A DNA stretch of 64,000 bases from Flavisolibacter longurius (GCA_013327885.1 JABUMY010000002.1:248001-312000), one strand, 5' to 3'; shown: positions 16,856 through 25,102, numbered from the stretch's first letter. Notes: a model not told the origin generated them from the sequence alone. Translations and numbers: made by a program.

Positions 16856-17845
16856 CTAATATTCCGGCTGTACCGGTTTTGTTCCCATGATCGAATCAAT
16901 TTGTTGCATAATCTCCAGCGTCAGTTTGGGGAGAGCATCCAGTGACTGTAGGTTTTGCTCGAGCTGTTCGCGTTTTGTTGCCCCCAAAATAGCAGTGGTC
17001 ACATTCGGGTTCCGAATTGTCCAGGCGATGGAGAGTGCACTAACGGAGACGCCTAAGTCGCCGGACAGTGACGTAAGCTTTTTTACGCGGTTCAATTTGT
17101 CTTCCGCCATCCAGCGGTCTTTCAGCCAGTCGAAACCTTCCAGCGCAAAGCGGCTGTTCTCGGGAATGCCATCGTTGTATTTGCCGGTAAGCAGTCCGGC
17201 CGCCAGCGGGCTCCAGATGGTGGTGCCCATGCCTACGGTGCGGAAAATGTCGGCGTAGTCTTTTTCCATTTTGGTCCGTTCAAACAGGTTGTATTGCGGC
17301 TGCTCTACAGCCGGTGGGATCAGCTTTAAATCGGCGGCTACGCGGTGGGCTTCCATGATCTCGGCAGCGCTCCACTCGGAGGTGCCCCAGTATAAAATCT
17401 TTCCTTGTTGAATGAGAAGATTCATTGTCCATACCACTTCCTCAATAGGTACACCTTTGTCGGGGCGGTGACAGAAAAAAAGATCGAGGTAATCGGTTTG
17501 CAGTCGCTGCAGCGCTTCGTGGCAGGCTTCGGTCAGATGCTTGCGGCTCAGGCCTGTTTGATTGGGTTTGTTGGCCTTGCCCCGCCAGCCGAAAAAGGCT
17601 TTCGAACTAACGGTGTAGGATGTACGATCCCAGCCTTTGCGCTTCAGCACACGGCCCATCATGTTTTCACTTTCGCCGGCAGCGTACACTTCGGCGTTGT
17701 CAAAAAAGTTGATACCGTTATCGTAAGCAAGACCCATCAGTTCGTCGGAGAGGCTGTCATCGATCTGTTTGTGAAACGTGACCCAGCTGCCAAAAGAAAG
17801 CACACTTAACTGGAGCCCAGTTTTTCCCATGCGTCTGTATTCCAT
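16856..17845 (-). CDS. Aldo/keto reductase, voltage-gated K+ channel beta-subunit type (329 aa)
   Basis: A full-length AKR of the AKR6/YghZ kind: MEYRRMGKTGLQLSVLSFGS at the start, catalytic Asp and Tyr in NFFDNAEVYA, Lys in SSKAFFG, His in LFFCHRPDKG, and the NADPH-binding end ILGATKREQLEQNL. Members reduce aldehydes such as methylglyoxal; in bacteria they are detoxifying enzymes, not channel subunits. It is the first gene of a two-gene operon with the HSDL2-like SDR. A TACCTTTA box at 17868-17875 (minus strand, 22 nt before the ATG) may be its -7 element. Confidence 0.9.
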   Translation of the reverse strand: MEYRRMGKTGLQLSVLSFGSWVTFHKQIDDSLSDELMGLAYDNGINFFDNAEVYAAGESENMMGRVLKRKGWDRTSYTVSSKAFFGWRGKANKPNQTGLSRKHLTEACHEALQRLQTDYLDLFFCHRPDKGVPIEEVVWTMNLLIQQGKILYWGTSEWSAAEIMEAHRVAADLKLIPPAVEQPQYNLFERTKMEKDYADIFRTVGMGTTIWSPLAAGLLTGKYNDGIPENSRFALEGFDWLKDRWMAEDKLNRVKKLTSLSGDLGVSVSALSIAWTIRNPNVTTAILGATKREQLEQNLQSLDALPKLTLEIMQQIDSIMGTKPVQPEY

Positions 17846-17971
17846 GCTGTCGAGTTTTTGTGAAGCTTAAAGGTAGGGAAAGAGAGGGCTTCGCTGAAGG
17901 CTGGGGTTTAGCAAGAGCGACTTGTTTTTGGGGATTTGGCTGTAAGCAACCTTGTTTGCAGTCATGCTTTG

Positions 17972-18456
17972 CGTTAGCTTGTTGTCCACCTTTTCTCTTG
18001 GAAAGAAAAGGTGGAGCCAAAAGTTCAAGGAAAAAGCAAATGCTCCGCTGCTTTTTCCAAGCCAGCGCACAACGGGCCTTTCATTACAGGATGCACTATT
18101 CACGTTATAAGCAGTTTTTATCTTCAACTTTATCTTCACTGCACATTGCCCGATGCATTTATATATTTCGGCCGATCAAGCAAGAAACTGCTGGCGCTGT
18201 ATTGCGCTACCCTATCATCACAACAAATAGAAGCGTTAGCTAATGCGCAATAAGGCGCTGGACCGACGGGTGAAGGGATAAAATGATGTTGGATTCTTTT
18301 CTATTTGAGAATTGATTATTGAGAATTGAAAATTCTTGTACCAAAATAAAAAGCCTCCACCAAAAGAATAGTGAAGGCTAAAAATGTATTGTGCAAAAGC
18401 AGGGGTCTGTGCGTTGGCTGTTCCTCCCCCACCGGGGGAGGTTAGGTGGAGGACCC
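17972..18456. repeat. Long interspersed repeat, copy 1 (about 485 bp)
   Basis: This stretch matches 37707-38182 block by block in the same orientation. The best-conserved part starts with CCACCTTTTCT-N7-AGAAAAGGTGG (17986-18014) and GGAAAAAGCA-N10-TGCTTTTTCC; about 90 nt here differ at only two positions between copies. Then come GGCGCTGTATTGCGC pairing with GCGCAATAAGGCGC, an AGCCTCCAC / GTGAAGGCT hairpin (18352-18379) and CCTCCCCC-N3-GGGGGAGG. It ends exactly at the stop of the minus-strand lptC-like gene. Open frames inside it give no convincing protein. It fills most of the 17846-18456 gap. Confidence 0.75.
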
Positions 18457-19068
18457 CTACTGCGCCGCCATGCTATCCGGCACCATAATAATACCTGTTG
18501 GCTGAAAAATGGTGTAGTTAGAAAGATCCTGGTCGGCCTCGAAGCCTTTGCCGCCGTAAATGATCTTCGATGCCGATTTGAAACGAACCACCTTGTCCGT
18601 ATAAAATTTTTTATTGTTCTGGTCCCACCAAAGGTCCGGCGTACGCAGGGTATCACCCTTTATATTGAAAGCAACCACGCTGTCGCGTAGATACACCTTG
18701 CTTTGTGTTTCCAGGTATTTACCGTAAAGCGCATCCACCTGGCTTTCTACCTTTCCGGAACTGTCGTAAAAGTTTACGTGCAGCGACCGGCTGAATTCAA
18801 GATAGGTGCTGTCCAAGGTGTAGCGTTTCATGTAAGGCGAGGTGAGTTTTGCCCGGAGCTGCCCGTTGGCACTGAGGTAGCTCGTAATGGAAAAAGCCTC
18901 TTCGATGGCCGGCTTGCGGTCGTTGGTACGGTTGACTACTTCAGGGTCGTTTTCGCAACCCATAAAAATCAACGTACACAAAACGAAAAACGTCAAACGG
19001 TAAACGTAAGAAGAGGAAAAAGCGTTCCGGGTGTCCTCCTGTTTGACGTTTGTCGTTTGACGTTTCAC
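18457..19068 (-). CDS. lptC: LPS export protein LptC-like lipoprotein (about 203 aa, start unusual)
   Basis: The mature part begins CENDPE after a hydrophobic stretch (LTFFVLCTLIFMGC) and has the beta-jellyroll pattern of LptC: ITSYLSANGQLRAKLTSPYM, then LDSTYLEFSRSLHVNFYD, then ALYGKYLE. LptC is part of the LptB2FGC transporter that carries lipopolysaccharide from the inner membrane. No ATG lies before the signal sequence. In-frame options are GTG 19068, a TTG at the hydrophobic core, or TTG 19122. The region is occupied by an inverted short-repeat array, so the N-terminus seems remodelled. It follows the barrel gene and coaX, an order I know from other Bacteroidota. Confidence 0.75.
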   Translation of the reverse strand: MKRQTTNVKQEDTRNAFSSSYVYRLTFFVLCTLIFMGCENDPEVVNRTNDRKPAIEEAFSITSYLSANGQLRAKLTSPYMKRYTLDSTYLEFSRSLHVNFYDSSGKVESQVDALYGKYLETQSKVYLRDSVVAFNIKGDTLRTPDLWWDQNNKKFYTDKVVRFKSASKIIYGGKGFEADQDLSNYTIFQPTGIIMVPDSMAAQ

Positions 19069-19069
19069 G
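18980..19069. repeat. Inverted array of AAACGTC-type short repeats inside the lptC N-terminus
   Basis: The left arm (about 18980-19010) is made of AAACG, CAAACGG and TAAACG words. The right arm (19041-19069) is their inverse (GTTTGACGTTTGTCG and so on). The loop is about 30 nt. The array lies just past the stop of the barrel gene (19095) and codes for the first residues of the lptC frame. Confidence 0.6.
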
Positions 19070-19094
19070 ATAGAAAAGAATTTAGAAGCGAGGC

Positions 19095-20444
19095 TTAATC
19101 GTAGCGGCGCTTGCCAAACCAAAGATCGGTGAAGTTGAAGCCCAGCGAAATGCGGAACATGTCTTCCTTGATGGCATTGTCGTCGTTGCCGCGGCGCATG
19201 TATTCCGCACCAATGTTGATGATGGTTTGCTGCGGCGTCAGGCGGCTGTAGTTACGCAAGGGCAAGCCCAGTCCCAATGAAACACCGTAAACCGGCAGGT
19301 CGTCACCCACTTTGATATAATCTTTCCCGGTAAAAAAGCCAAACCGGTAGCTAACCATTCTTCCTGCCTGCATGGCCGAAAAAGAAGGTGTGATCTGTCC
19401 GCCCACACGAATCTCCCAGTTGTTTTGCACCAGGTCTTTTGTACCAAAAAAGCGGAAGTCGTCCCACTTGCCGGTAACATAATCCACACCCAGGCTCCAG
19501 CCACGGGCCCGTTCGCTGGGCGCATGCTCAAACATTAACCCTACGGTATAGTTGGCCGGGTAAATCACGTCGCCGGCAACATCACGCTGTTGCGATACGC
19601 TGTCAACCTGCAGTTCCTGCCCGTTCACGTCGCGGGTGTAAGTATACCGGCTGATATCCTGCGAACCGCCAAGGGTTTGCTTCCAGTTACCGGAAGCACC
19701 CAGGCGCAGGGCCGACCGGCCAATATCAATGCGCCACTGCGTTCCTACGGTGAAAAACAGGTTGCCGAAGTTTGAATTGGTGGTGTGGTTCGATGCGGCG
19801 TATTCAATGGAGTCGTTTACAAATGCACGACGGGTGGTCAGCTCTTTCTTTCCAAAAAGGTAACCCACATTGGCGCCAATGCTAAAGTTGTTGGTGCCAA
19901 AACCGGTGCCAATGGAAGGCAAAAAGCTACCGCCGTTACCGGTGTATTGCGTAAACACGCTGTCGATGTTGCCGCCGCCGGTATTGGTCAGCCGTTCGCG
20001 GCGATAAATGTTGTACGCTACACGGCTTACCGGGCGGATGCCGAATGCCAATCCCCAGTTAGGCCGGATGGGAACGCCTACGTAGATGTGTGAAAAAAGA
20101 AAGTCGTTGGCACGAAAGCTTTGCGTGGTGTTGGGCTCTGCCAGTTTGCGGCTGTCGAAGTTGATACCTGCATCAAGAATCACCCTTCCCTGTGAAACTT
20201 TTCGTGAACGCTGTTCAATATAGGATTGGAAACCGGCGTAAGATGCCGGGTTATTGTAGTTGACTGAGAATGGGTCGCTATACGCAGCCGAAATGCCACC
20301 CATACCCCGGCTGATCACATTGGTGCGAGGATACTGGTTACCCAATCCATAACGGGAATAAGGCGAGTTGTCCTGCGCATTGAGTGAAGTAAAAAGAACA
20401 GATGAGAAAAAAGCAGCCGCTATAGAGAATTTATGTTTAAGCAT
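19095..20444 (-). CDS. Outer-membrane beta-barrel protein (449 aa)
   Basis: ATG 20444 gives a signal peptide (MLKHKFSIAAAFFSSVLF, ending near LNAQ). The mature protein starts DNSPYSRYGLGNQ, with GMGGISAAYSDPFSVNYNNPASY, a start typical of Bacteroidota barrels related to the FadL/OmpP1 family, and continues with regularly spaced amphipathic strands to LGFNFTDLWFGKRRYD. It probably sits in the outer membrane; transport function is not established. It overlaps the end of coaX by 8 nt and precedes lptC, so the three are co-transcribed. The context suggests a link to outer-membrane assembly, which is inference. Confidence 0.8.
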   Translation of the reverse strand: MLKHKFSIAAAFFSSVLFTSLNAQDNSPYSRYGLGNQYPRTNVISRGMGGISAAYSDPFSVNYNNPASYAGFQSYIEQRSRKVSQGRVILDAGINFDSRKLAEPNTTQSFRANDFLFSHIYVGVPIRPNWGLAFGIRPVSRVAYNIYRRERLTNTGGGNIDSVFTQYTGNGGSFLPSIGTGFGTNNFSIGANVGYLFGKKELTTRRAFVNDSIEYAASNHTTNSNFGNLFFTVGTQWRIDIGRSALRLGASGNWKQTLGGSQDISRYTYTRDVNGQELQVDSVSQQRDVAGDVIYPANYTVGLMFEHAPSERARGWSLGVDYVTGKWDDFRFFGTKDLVQNNWEIRVGGQITPSFSAMQAGRMVSYRFGFFTGKDYIKVGDDLPVYGVSLGLGLPLRNYSRLTPQQTIINIGAEYMRRGNDDNAIKEDMFRISLGFNFTDLWFGKRRYD

Positions 20445-21159
20445 TGTTGTACTGGCTAATTGCATAGAGACCTTTAAAAATTAAATGAGGGTCTGCAAAT
20501 ATCTTGTTTTTCAAATGCGGCCTGAATAATTGAATATCACCCCCGGTTAAAAGGGCGTTAAAGTTCCCGAACTTTTCGCCATATAAATCAAGGATACCAT
20601 CGATCTCTTTTGCCATTCCCAGGATCACGCCGCTTTGCAGGTTGGTGGCGGTATCGTAGCCGATCAACGGCACATTCCATTGTCCTTTTACAAGGGGTAA
20701 GAGGGCCGTAAATTCATGCATGGCCCGGAAACGCATCTCCATTCCGGGTGAAATAGAACCGCCTAAAAATTCGGCTTGCTGGTTGATGAAATTGAAGGTA
20801 ATACAGGTGCCCAGGCCTACGGCCACGTTATTCTTTCCCGGGAAAAGCGAAACAGCCGAAGCCGCAATGGCCAACCGGTCGGCACCCATGGTCTCGGGTT
20901 TGCCTACGGGAATGGTAAACGGCAGTTTGGAGCTGTTGGACAATTTATGAAAACGGGTGTGGCGGGAAAGGATCGCTTCCACTTCCGGCCCGTGGTTGAT
21001 GACAGAGGATAAAATAGAAGCCTGCGGCGCATAGGCCGCAATGATCTCCCGCAGGTGTTCGGCCTCGTTCCGCAGTACGATCACTTCTTTTAATTCATCC
21101 TGCACAAACACTGCAGCTTTTAAGCGGGTGTTGCCAAAATCGAGGCAAAGCGTTGTCAT
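20437..21159 (-). CDS. coaX: Type III pantothenate kinase (240 aa)
   Basis: Phosphorylates pantothenate in the first step of coenzyme A synthesis. ASKHA-fold motifs are in order: LDFGNTRLKAA at the N-terminus (phosphate binding), GADR near residue 95, GLGTCITFN, the GGSISPGMEMR loop and TGGD near the C-terminus. The usual acidic residue ending the GTxxTxD motif is Asn here; I believe relatives share this. The length is normal for the family. It heads the coaX, barrel, lptC run. Confidence 0.92.
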   Translation of the reverse strand: MTTLCLDFGNTRLKAAVFVQDELKEVIVLRNEAEHLREIIAAYAPQASILSSVINHGPEVEAILSRHTRFHKLSNSSKLPFTIPVGKPETMGADRLAIAASAVSLFPGKNNVAVGLGTCITFNFINQQAEFLGGSISPGMEMRFRAMHEFTALLPLVKGQWNVPLIGYDTATNLQSGVILGMAKEIDGILDLYGEKFGNFNALLTGGDIQLFRPHLKNKIFADPHLIFKGLYAISQYNNA

Positions 21160-21178
21160 AGCTTGATCAAAAAGTCCA

Positions 21179-21280
21179 CAAGTTTACGGGTTCACCCGTT
21201 CACAAGCCGAAAATTGTTTGCTGTCTTGCAACACGTGAACACGTGAACTCGTGAACTCGTGAACCCGTGAACTTGTAAAC
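21179..21280. repeat. Inverted array of CGTGAACT-type short repeats
   Basis: The right arm (about 21229-21280) contains five or six near-copies of CGTGAAC(T/C/A) in tandem and ends one base before the TAG of the LON-domain gene. The left arm (21179-21206) is an inverted copy of its end (AAGTTTACGGGTTCAC against AAGTTCACGGGTTCAC). The pair can fold into a long hairpin with a loop of about 22 nt. Confidence 0.7.
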
Positions 21281-21922
21281 CTATATGTCGAAGTTGAAGG
21301 CAGAGAGATTTTTAAAATGCCCGTTGAGCTTTACTTTTTCTTTGAGGTTTTCCATTTCAGCTACCATCGGGATCACTTTCTGCAGGTGCCGCTTGAGGTA
21401 TTCCTGCCGCTGCCGCTCGTGCAGCAGGTTCAGGAATTCGTACTCCTGCTGCAGCGAAAAACCAACATGGTGCGCCAGGTCGTAGGTAGTAAGTTCGTCG
21501 TCGCTTTTTTTAAAATCCTTTTCTACGTTTAGCAGCTTGTACAATTCTTTTATGCTGTTGAGAAGGCGACGCATCATATCGGCGCTGCCCATTTCGTGGT
21601 TTACGGGATAATTGACAATAGCGCCGCTGTATAATTTATCCGGAATTTCTTTGATCACTTCCAGCACACGAAACACCTGCCCGCCTTCGGTCTTGATATC
21701 CATCTCACCGTTTTCGTGAACGGTGGTGATCTCTTTTACACGGACAACCGTGCCGTAATCCTGCACTTTGTTGTCGATCACCGTTGGAATGCCAAAGGGT
21801 TTTTGAGCGGTAAAGCATTCATTGATCAGTTGCTTGTACCGGGGTTCAAAAATGTGCAGGTTCAGGCTTTCACCCGGGTACACCACAATGCCAAGCGGAA
21901 ATATCGGAACAAAATTGGTCAT
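21281..21922 (-). CDS. LON peptidase substrate-binding domain protein (213 aa)
   Basis: ATG 21922 begins MTNFVPIFPLGIVVYPGE, the canonical start of the Lon N-terminal (PUA-like, LAN) domain, with HIFEPRYKQLI and FGI following. No AAA or Lon protease domain follows, so this is the stand-alone form, whose function is unknown (possibly recognition of unfolded or marked proteins). The C-terminal 90 residues are helical and charged. An in-frame extension upstream of 21922 is encoded by a short-repeat array and is unlikely to be translated. Confidence 0.85.
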   Translation of the reverse strand: MTNFVPIFPLGIVVYPGESLNLHIFEPRYKQLINECFTAQKPFGIPTVIDNKVQDYGTVVRVKEITTVHENGEMDIKTEGGQVFRVLEVIKEIPDKLYSGAIVNYPVNHEMGSADMMRRLLNSIKELYKLLNVEKDFKKSDDELTTYDLAHHVGFSLQQEYEFLNLLHERQRQEYLKRHLQKVIPMVAEMENLKEKVKLNGHFKNLSAFNFDI

Positions 21923-21950
21923 GCGAAGAGGTATGCAAATTTGATGCAAG

Positions 21951-22048
21951 GACGTGAGACGTGAAACGACAAACATGAAACCGTAGTGAACTATTATGGA
22001 AGAATCTCTTCGGTCTCACGTCTCACATTTGACTTTTCACGTTTCTCC
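21951..22048. repeat. Inverted array of ACGTGAGA-type short repeats
   Basis: The left arm (21951-21983) strings together GACGTGAGACGTGAAACG-like words; the right arm (22011-22048) carries their inverse (CGGTCTCACGTCTCACATTT and on). The loop between them holds the stop of the glycosyltransferase gene (21994-21996), so the right arm codes for that protein's last residues (EKREKSNVRRE). Confidence 0.65.
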
Positions 22049-22791
22049 AATTCCCGCAGCCTGGCGTATTTCAGAAAAGTATAAAACGCGGTCATGCGGG
22101 CCGAAAGCAGGCCTTCCCAGCCATCTAAAAAGCCCAGGCCAAAAAGGTAGTGCCTGGCAAAAGCAAATTGCGGCGAGAGCCAGCGCTTCACCCAGGTCGA
22201 TCGTTTGCCCTGCCGGAAATATTTTTCGGCATTGAGCAGGGCGTACTGCACCATTTTCTGGCTGTATTCAACCGTGTCTTTCATGGTGCGGTGCAGCACA
22301 TGTCCTTTCAATTGTTGAATCGTTACACTGCTGGGAATAATAAGCCTTTCATGGATGATCGCTTCATCCCAATTGACCACCGTGCGGTTAAACAGGCGAA
22401 CATGCTGGTCACCGCCCCACTCACCCCAGCGCAGGTGTTTTTCACCCAACAAATTTTTAAAAGCGATGCGATACGCAACCTGGTTGTTTGCCGGCTGCAA
22501 GGTTTCCAGGGTTTGCTGCAATTCTGTATCGATGGCTTCATCGGCATCAAGACAAAGCACCCAGTCGTTTTGCGCCAGCGAAACAGCGTGGCGTTTGGTT
22601 TTGCCAAAGCCAAGCCAGGGGCCTTGCACCACCCGAACCCGAAAAGCCTGCAAAGATTCCAACGTACCGTCGGTGCTGCCGCTGTCGTACACCACCACGT
22701 CACCGCTTACACCAACAAGACTTTGCAGCACCCTTTCAATGTTGCCCTTTTCGTTTTTACAAATAATAACAATGGAAAATTTGTTGTTCAT
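21994..22791 (-). CDS. Family 2 glycosyltransferase, WaaE/KdtX-like (265 aa)
   Basis: I start at ATG 22791 (MNNKFSIVIICKNEKGNI); the longer frame passes through a repeat array. The GT-A fold is clear: VVVYDSGSTDGT for nucleotide-sugar binding and VLCLDADEAI with the metal-binding DxD. The C-terminal hydrophobic stretch (FARHYLFGLGFLDGWEG) matches the WaaE/KdtX group that adds a sugar to LPS inner core. Location: cytoplasmic face of the inner membrane. The last residues come from repeat sequence, so the tail is probably not functional. It lies in the minus-strand block between the O-antigen ligase and the LON-domain gene. Confidence 0.85.
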   Translation of the reverse strand: MNNKFSIVIICKNEKGNIERVLQSLVGVSGDVVVYDSGSTDGTLESLQAFRVRVVQGPWLGFGKTKRHAVSLAQNDWVLCLDADEAIDTELQQTLETLQPANNQVAYRIAFKNLLGEKHLRWGEWGGDQHVRLFNRTVVNWDEAIIHERLIIPSSVTIQQLKGHVLHRTMKDTVEYSQKMVQYALLNAEKYFRQGKRSTWVKRWLSPQFAFARHYLFGLGFLDGWEGLLSARMTAFYTFLKYARLRELEKREKSNVRRETEEILP

Positions 22792-22801
22792 GCCCGCAAT
22801 T

Positions 22802-22929
22802 GAGAACGTGAGACGTAAGACGGGAAACGTCAAACGTGAAAAACAGATGCTGCAAACTTCAGCAATTGTAACGATAGGTAGTGTTTTAAGGAACCTCTCT
22901 CGCATCTGCCGTCTCACGTTTCTCGTCCC
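22802..22929. repeat. Inverted array of ACGTGAGAC-type short repeats
   Basis: The left arm 22802-22850 (AACGTGAGACGTAAGACGGG and on, ending CAGATGC) and right arm 22902-22929 (GCATCTGCCGTCTCACGTTT and on) are imperfect inverses with about 51 nt between them. The right arm is the coding end of the O-antigen ligase gene (stop at 22886). The word is close to that of the array at 21951. Confidence 0.65.
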
Positions 22930-24160
22930 TCCCCCACTTCCACCACCAAAAGGTTAGAAAGGCGTACAAAAAAATTCCGTACTGCACTTCCAGCCCCACA
23001 TCGTACGCAAAGCTAAAGGCAGCGGTTGCATGTAGCGCCATCCAAAAAATTTTTGGCAGCCACACCGCTATAAAAAAAGGAGCTGCCATAACAACAGTAA
23101 ACAACACCACACCAACCCAGCCGGCAAATGCACCGTAAAGCAGCCACTCGGAGCTGGGGTAAAATTTATCTGTAGGTAATACGTCCGGTACCTGTTGCGC
23201 ATACCATCTGTCGGCTTCGTGCATGACATCGCCGGCGCCAACGCCCAATGGATTTCGCTGCAGCACCTGCCAACCGGCTTTCAGCGACATTACCCTTGCG
23301 CCATCGTTAGCACCGGGCAGGTATTCGGCCTTCCTGACAAAAGAAAAATCATACACCAGGTAACGAACACGGTTTTGAAACGTGGGTACGGTGTAATAAG
23401 CAACCAGTGGAAGTGCGATGAAAGCGAGCAAAAGCAAAGCGGCCACCTTGCCATTTTTTTTCTGCCACAAGAACCAGCCTGCATAGAACACCATAAAAAT
23501 GTACAGCGATAGCATGCCCGTTCGTGCAGAAAGAACATGGAGGTAAAGACTAAAAAACACAGCGCCGCTCCAAAGCAGTATTCGGATTGTTTTGGCCTTT
23601 ACAAAATGGTTCAGCAGGATACAGGTCATCACCGCAATGCTGACCAGCCAGCTGAAACGCACATGGTCGTTCTCCAGTGGCGTGAGCAAGGTTTTGGCGC
23701 GGAGATAACCTTCATGCACTGCCGCCATGTTTTGAAAATAATGCAGCAGGCTCCAGCAGCAGCCGGCAAAAACAACAAGAAGGAACGTAACTGCCACAGC
23801 CTGCCACTGCTTTTGCGTAAACTGCCAGCTTCCGGCAAAGGCCAGCGGGAAAAAAAGCAAGGGCAGCTTTAGTCGCACCACATCGCTCCATTTAGCAAGA
23901 TCGCTGCTCCACAGGCCCGATACAAACGGTATGAAAAAAAGAAGAGTGAAGAGGAGCAGGAAACGGTTATGCAGAAACGTTTTCCATTGCTGCGCAAAAT
24001 CTTTCCGAACGATGGCCAGTACCAGGAACAACATGGTGGCCGTGGACAAAGCGCCTCTTCCCAGCAACAGCGAAACCGGCAACAGCAAAAACGAAATAAA
24101 AAGGAGTGTCGGATGCAAACTGCGCCATGGCCCTTTCCCGCTATTTTTGTACGCAGTCAT
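22886..24160 (-). CDS. O-antigen ligase family membrane protein (424 aa)
   Basis: A polytopic inner-membrane protein with about ten hydrophobic segments and the Wzy/WaaL arrangement: a large periplasmic loop after residue 250 containing LKAGWQVLQRNPLGVGAGD, then FYPSSEWLLYGAFAGW. Such proteins join O-antigen to lipid A core or polymerise surface glycans. ATG 24160 is chosen; only weak start codons lie further out. The last residues (GRDEKRETADAREVP) are encoded by a repeat arm. It is divergent from meaB with 21 nt between the starts. Confidence 0.85.
   Translation of the reverse strand: MTAYKNSGKGPWRSLHPTLLFISFLLLPVSLLLGRGALSTATMLFLVLAIVRKDFAQQWKTFLHNRFLLLFTLLFFIPFVSGLWSSDLAKWSDVVRLKLPLLFFPLAFAGSWQFTQKQWQAVAVTFLLVVFAGCCWSLLHYFQNMAAVHEGYLRAKTLLTPLENDHVRFSWLVSIAVMTCILLNHFVKAKTIRILLWSGAVFFSLYLHVLSARTGMLSLYIFMVFYAGWFLWQKKNGKVAALLLLAFIALPLVAYYTVPTFQNRVRYLVYDFSFVRKAEYLPGANDGARVMSLKAGWQVLQRNPLGVGAGDVMHEADRWYAQQVPDVLPTDKFYPSSEWLLYGAFAGWVGVVLFTVVMAAPFFIAVWLPKIFWMALHATAAFSFAYDVGLEVQYGIFLYAFLTFWWWKWGRDEKRETADAREVP
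24142..24149 (+). promoter_or_regulatory. -7 promoter box TATTTTTG of meaB
   Basis: A perfect TAnnTTTG box 32 nt before ATG 24182. It lies within the first codons of the divergent O-antigen ligase gene, so the two genes' control regions overlap. Confidence 0.4.
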
Positions 24161-24181
24161 CACCAATCACAATATTAGCGC

Positions 24182-25102
24182 ATGTGGCAACAACTGCTGA
24201 AAGATTTAGCGGCGGGCAATGTAAAAGCACTGGCACGGAGCATTTCGCTGGTAGAGAACGAGTACCCGGGTTACGAAGAATTGCTGCAGGCCATCCCGTT
24301 TGCACAGAGCGCAAAGATCATTGGCATTACCGGTCCGCCCGGCGCCGGCAAAAGCACCCTGGTGGATGCGCTGATCGGTGAACTGGTAAAGGACGGGAAA
24401 AAAGTGGCGGTGCTTTGCGTCGATCCCTCCTCTCCTTTTAACCTTGGCGCCGTGCTGGGCGACCGCATTCGCATGAGCAACTGGTACACGTCGCCGCAGG
24501 TGTTTATCCGTTCGCTGGCCACAAGAGGCTCTATGGGGGGACTGCATCCCAAGATCATCGAGATCGCCGACCTGGTAAAGGCGGCCGGTTATGATCATGT
24601 GATTGTTGAAACTGTAGGCGTTGGCCAAAGCGAAATTGAAATTGCCGGCCTGGCCGATACAACGGTAGTGGTAGTGGTGCCCGAGGCCGGCGACGAAGTG
24701 CAAACGATGAAGGCTGGGCTGATGGAAATTGCTGATATTTTCGTGGTGAACAAAAGCGATCGTCCCGACGCGGATACCTTTTTCAGAAACCTGCGCCTCA
24801 TGCTGGCGCCGGCCTTTCGCAACCATACCGAAGAAGTGCCGGTGATCAAAACGGTGGCGGCCACACAAACAGGCGTTGACGAACTAGCCGCCGCCATCCA
24901 TAAACACCAGCAACTCCGTTTGACCAATGAAAAACGCTCCTGGCTGCTGGCCGAAAAAGCGTATCATCTTATCCAGCAAAAACGCATGAAAGACGTGGAT
25001 AAAGCATCGCTGCAAAATGTTATGAAGGAAAAACTGCAAGAAAAAAACTTCAACCTTTATCAATTTGTACAGGCGTTTTTGGCAAAGGATGAACGGCCTT
25101 AA
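24182..25102 (+). CDS. meaB: Methylmalonyl-CoA mutase-associated GTPase MeaB (306 aa)
   Basis: A G3E-family GTPase: Walker A GPPGAGKST, the MeaB signature VDPSSPFNLGAVLGDRIRM (base and switch region), VETVGVGQSE and the guanine-specificity motif NKSD. The N-terminal helices (NEYPGYEELL) and C-terminal dimerisation arm are in place and the length is standard. MeaB guards methylmalonyl-CoA mutase, supporting loading of intact adenosylcobalamin. The mutase genes are not in this window. Confidence 0.93.
   Translation: MWQQLLKDLAAGNVKALARSISLVENEYPGYEELLQAIPFAQSAKIIGITGPPGAGKSTLVDALIGELVKDGKKVAVLCVDPSSPFNLGAVLGDRIRMSNWYTSPQVFIRSLATRGSMGGLHPKIIEIADLVKAAGYDHVIVETVGVGQSEIEIAGLADTTVVVVVPEAGDEVQTMKAGLMEIADIFVVNKSDRPDADTFFRNLRLMLAPAFRNHTEEVPVIKTVAATQTGVDELAAAIHKHQQLRLTNEKRSWLLAEKAYHLIQQKRMKDVDKASLQNVMKEKLQEKNFNLYQFVQAFLAKDERP

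Noticed and set aside
17860-18243. Plus-strand frame sharing PPFLLERKGGAKSSRKK with 37669-37902
   Set aside because: The similarity comes from the 480-bp DNA repeat; conservation follows hairpins, not codons, and the frames diverge outside the hairpins.
21229-21280. Tandem CGTGAACT units considered as a CRISPR array
   Set aside because: The units are 8 nt with no spacers, and the other arm is an inverse copy; no cas gene is present.
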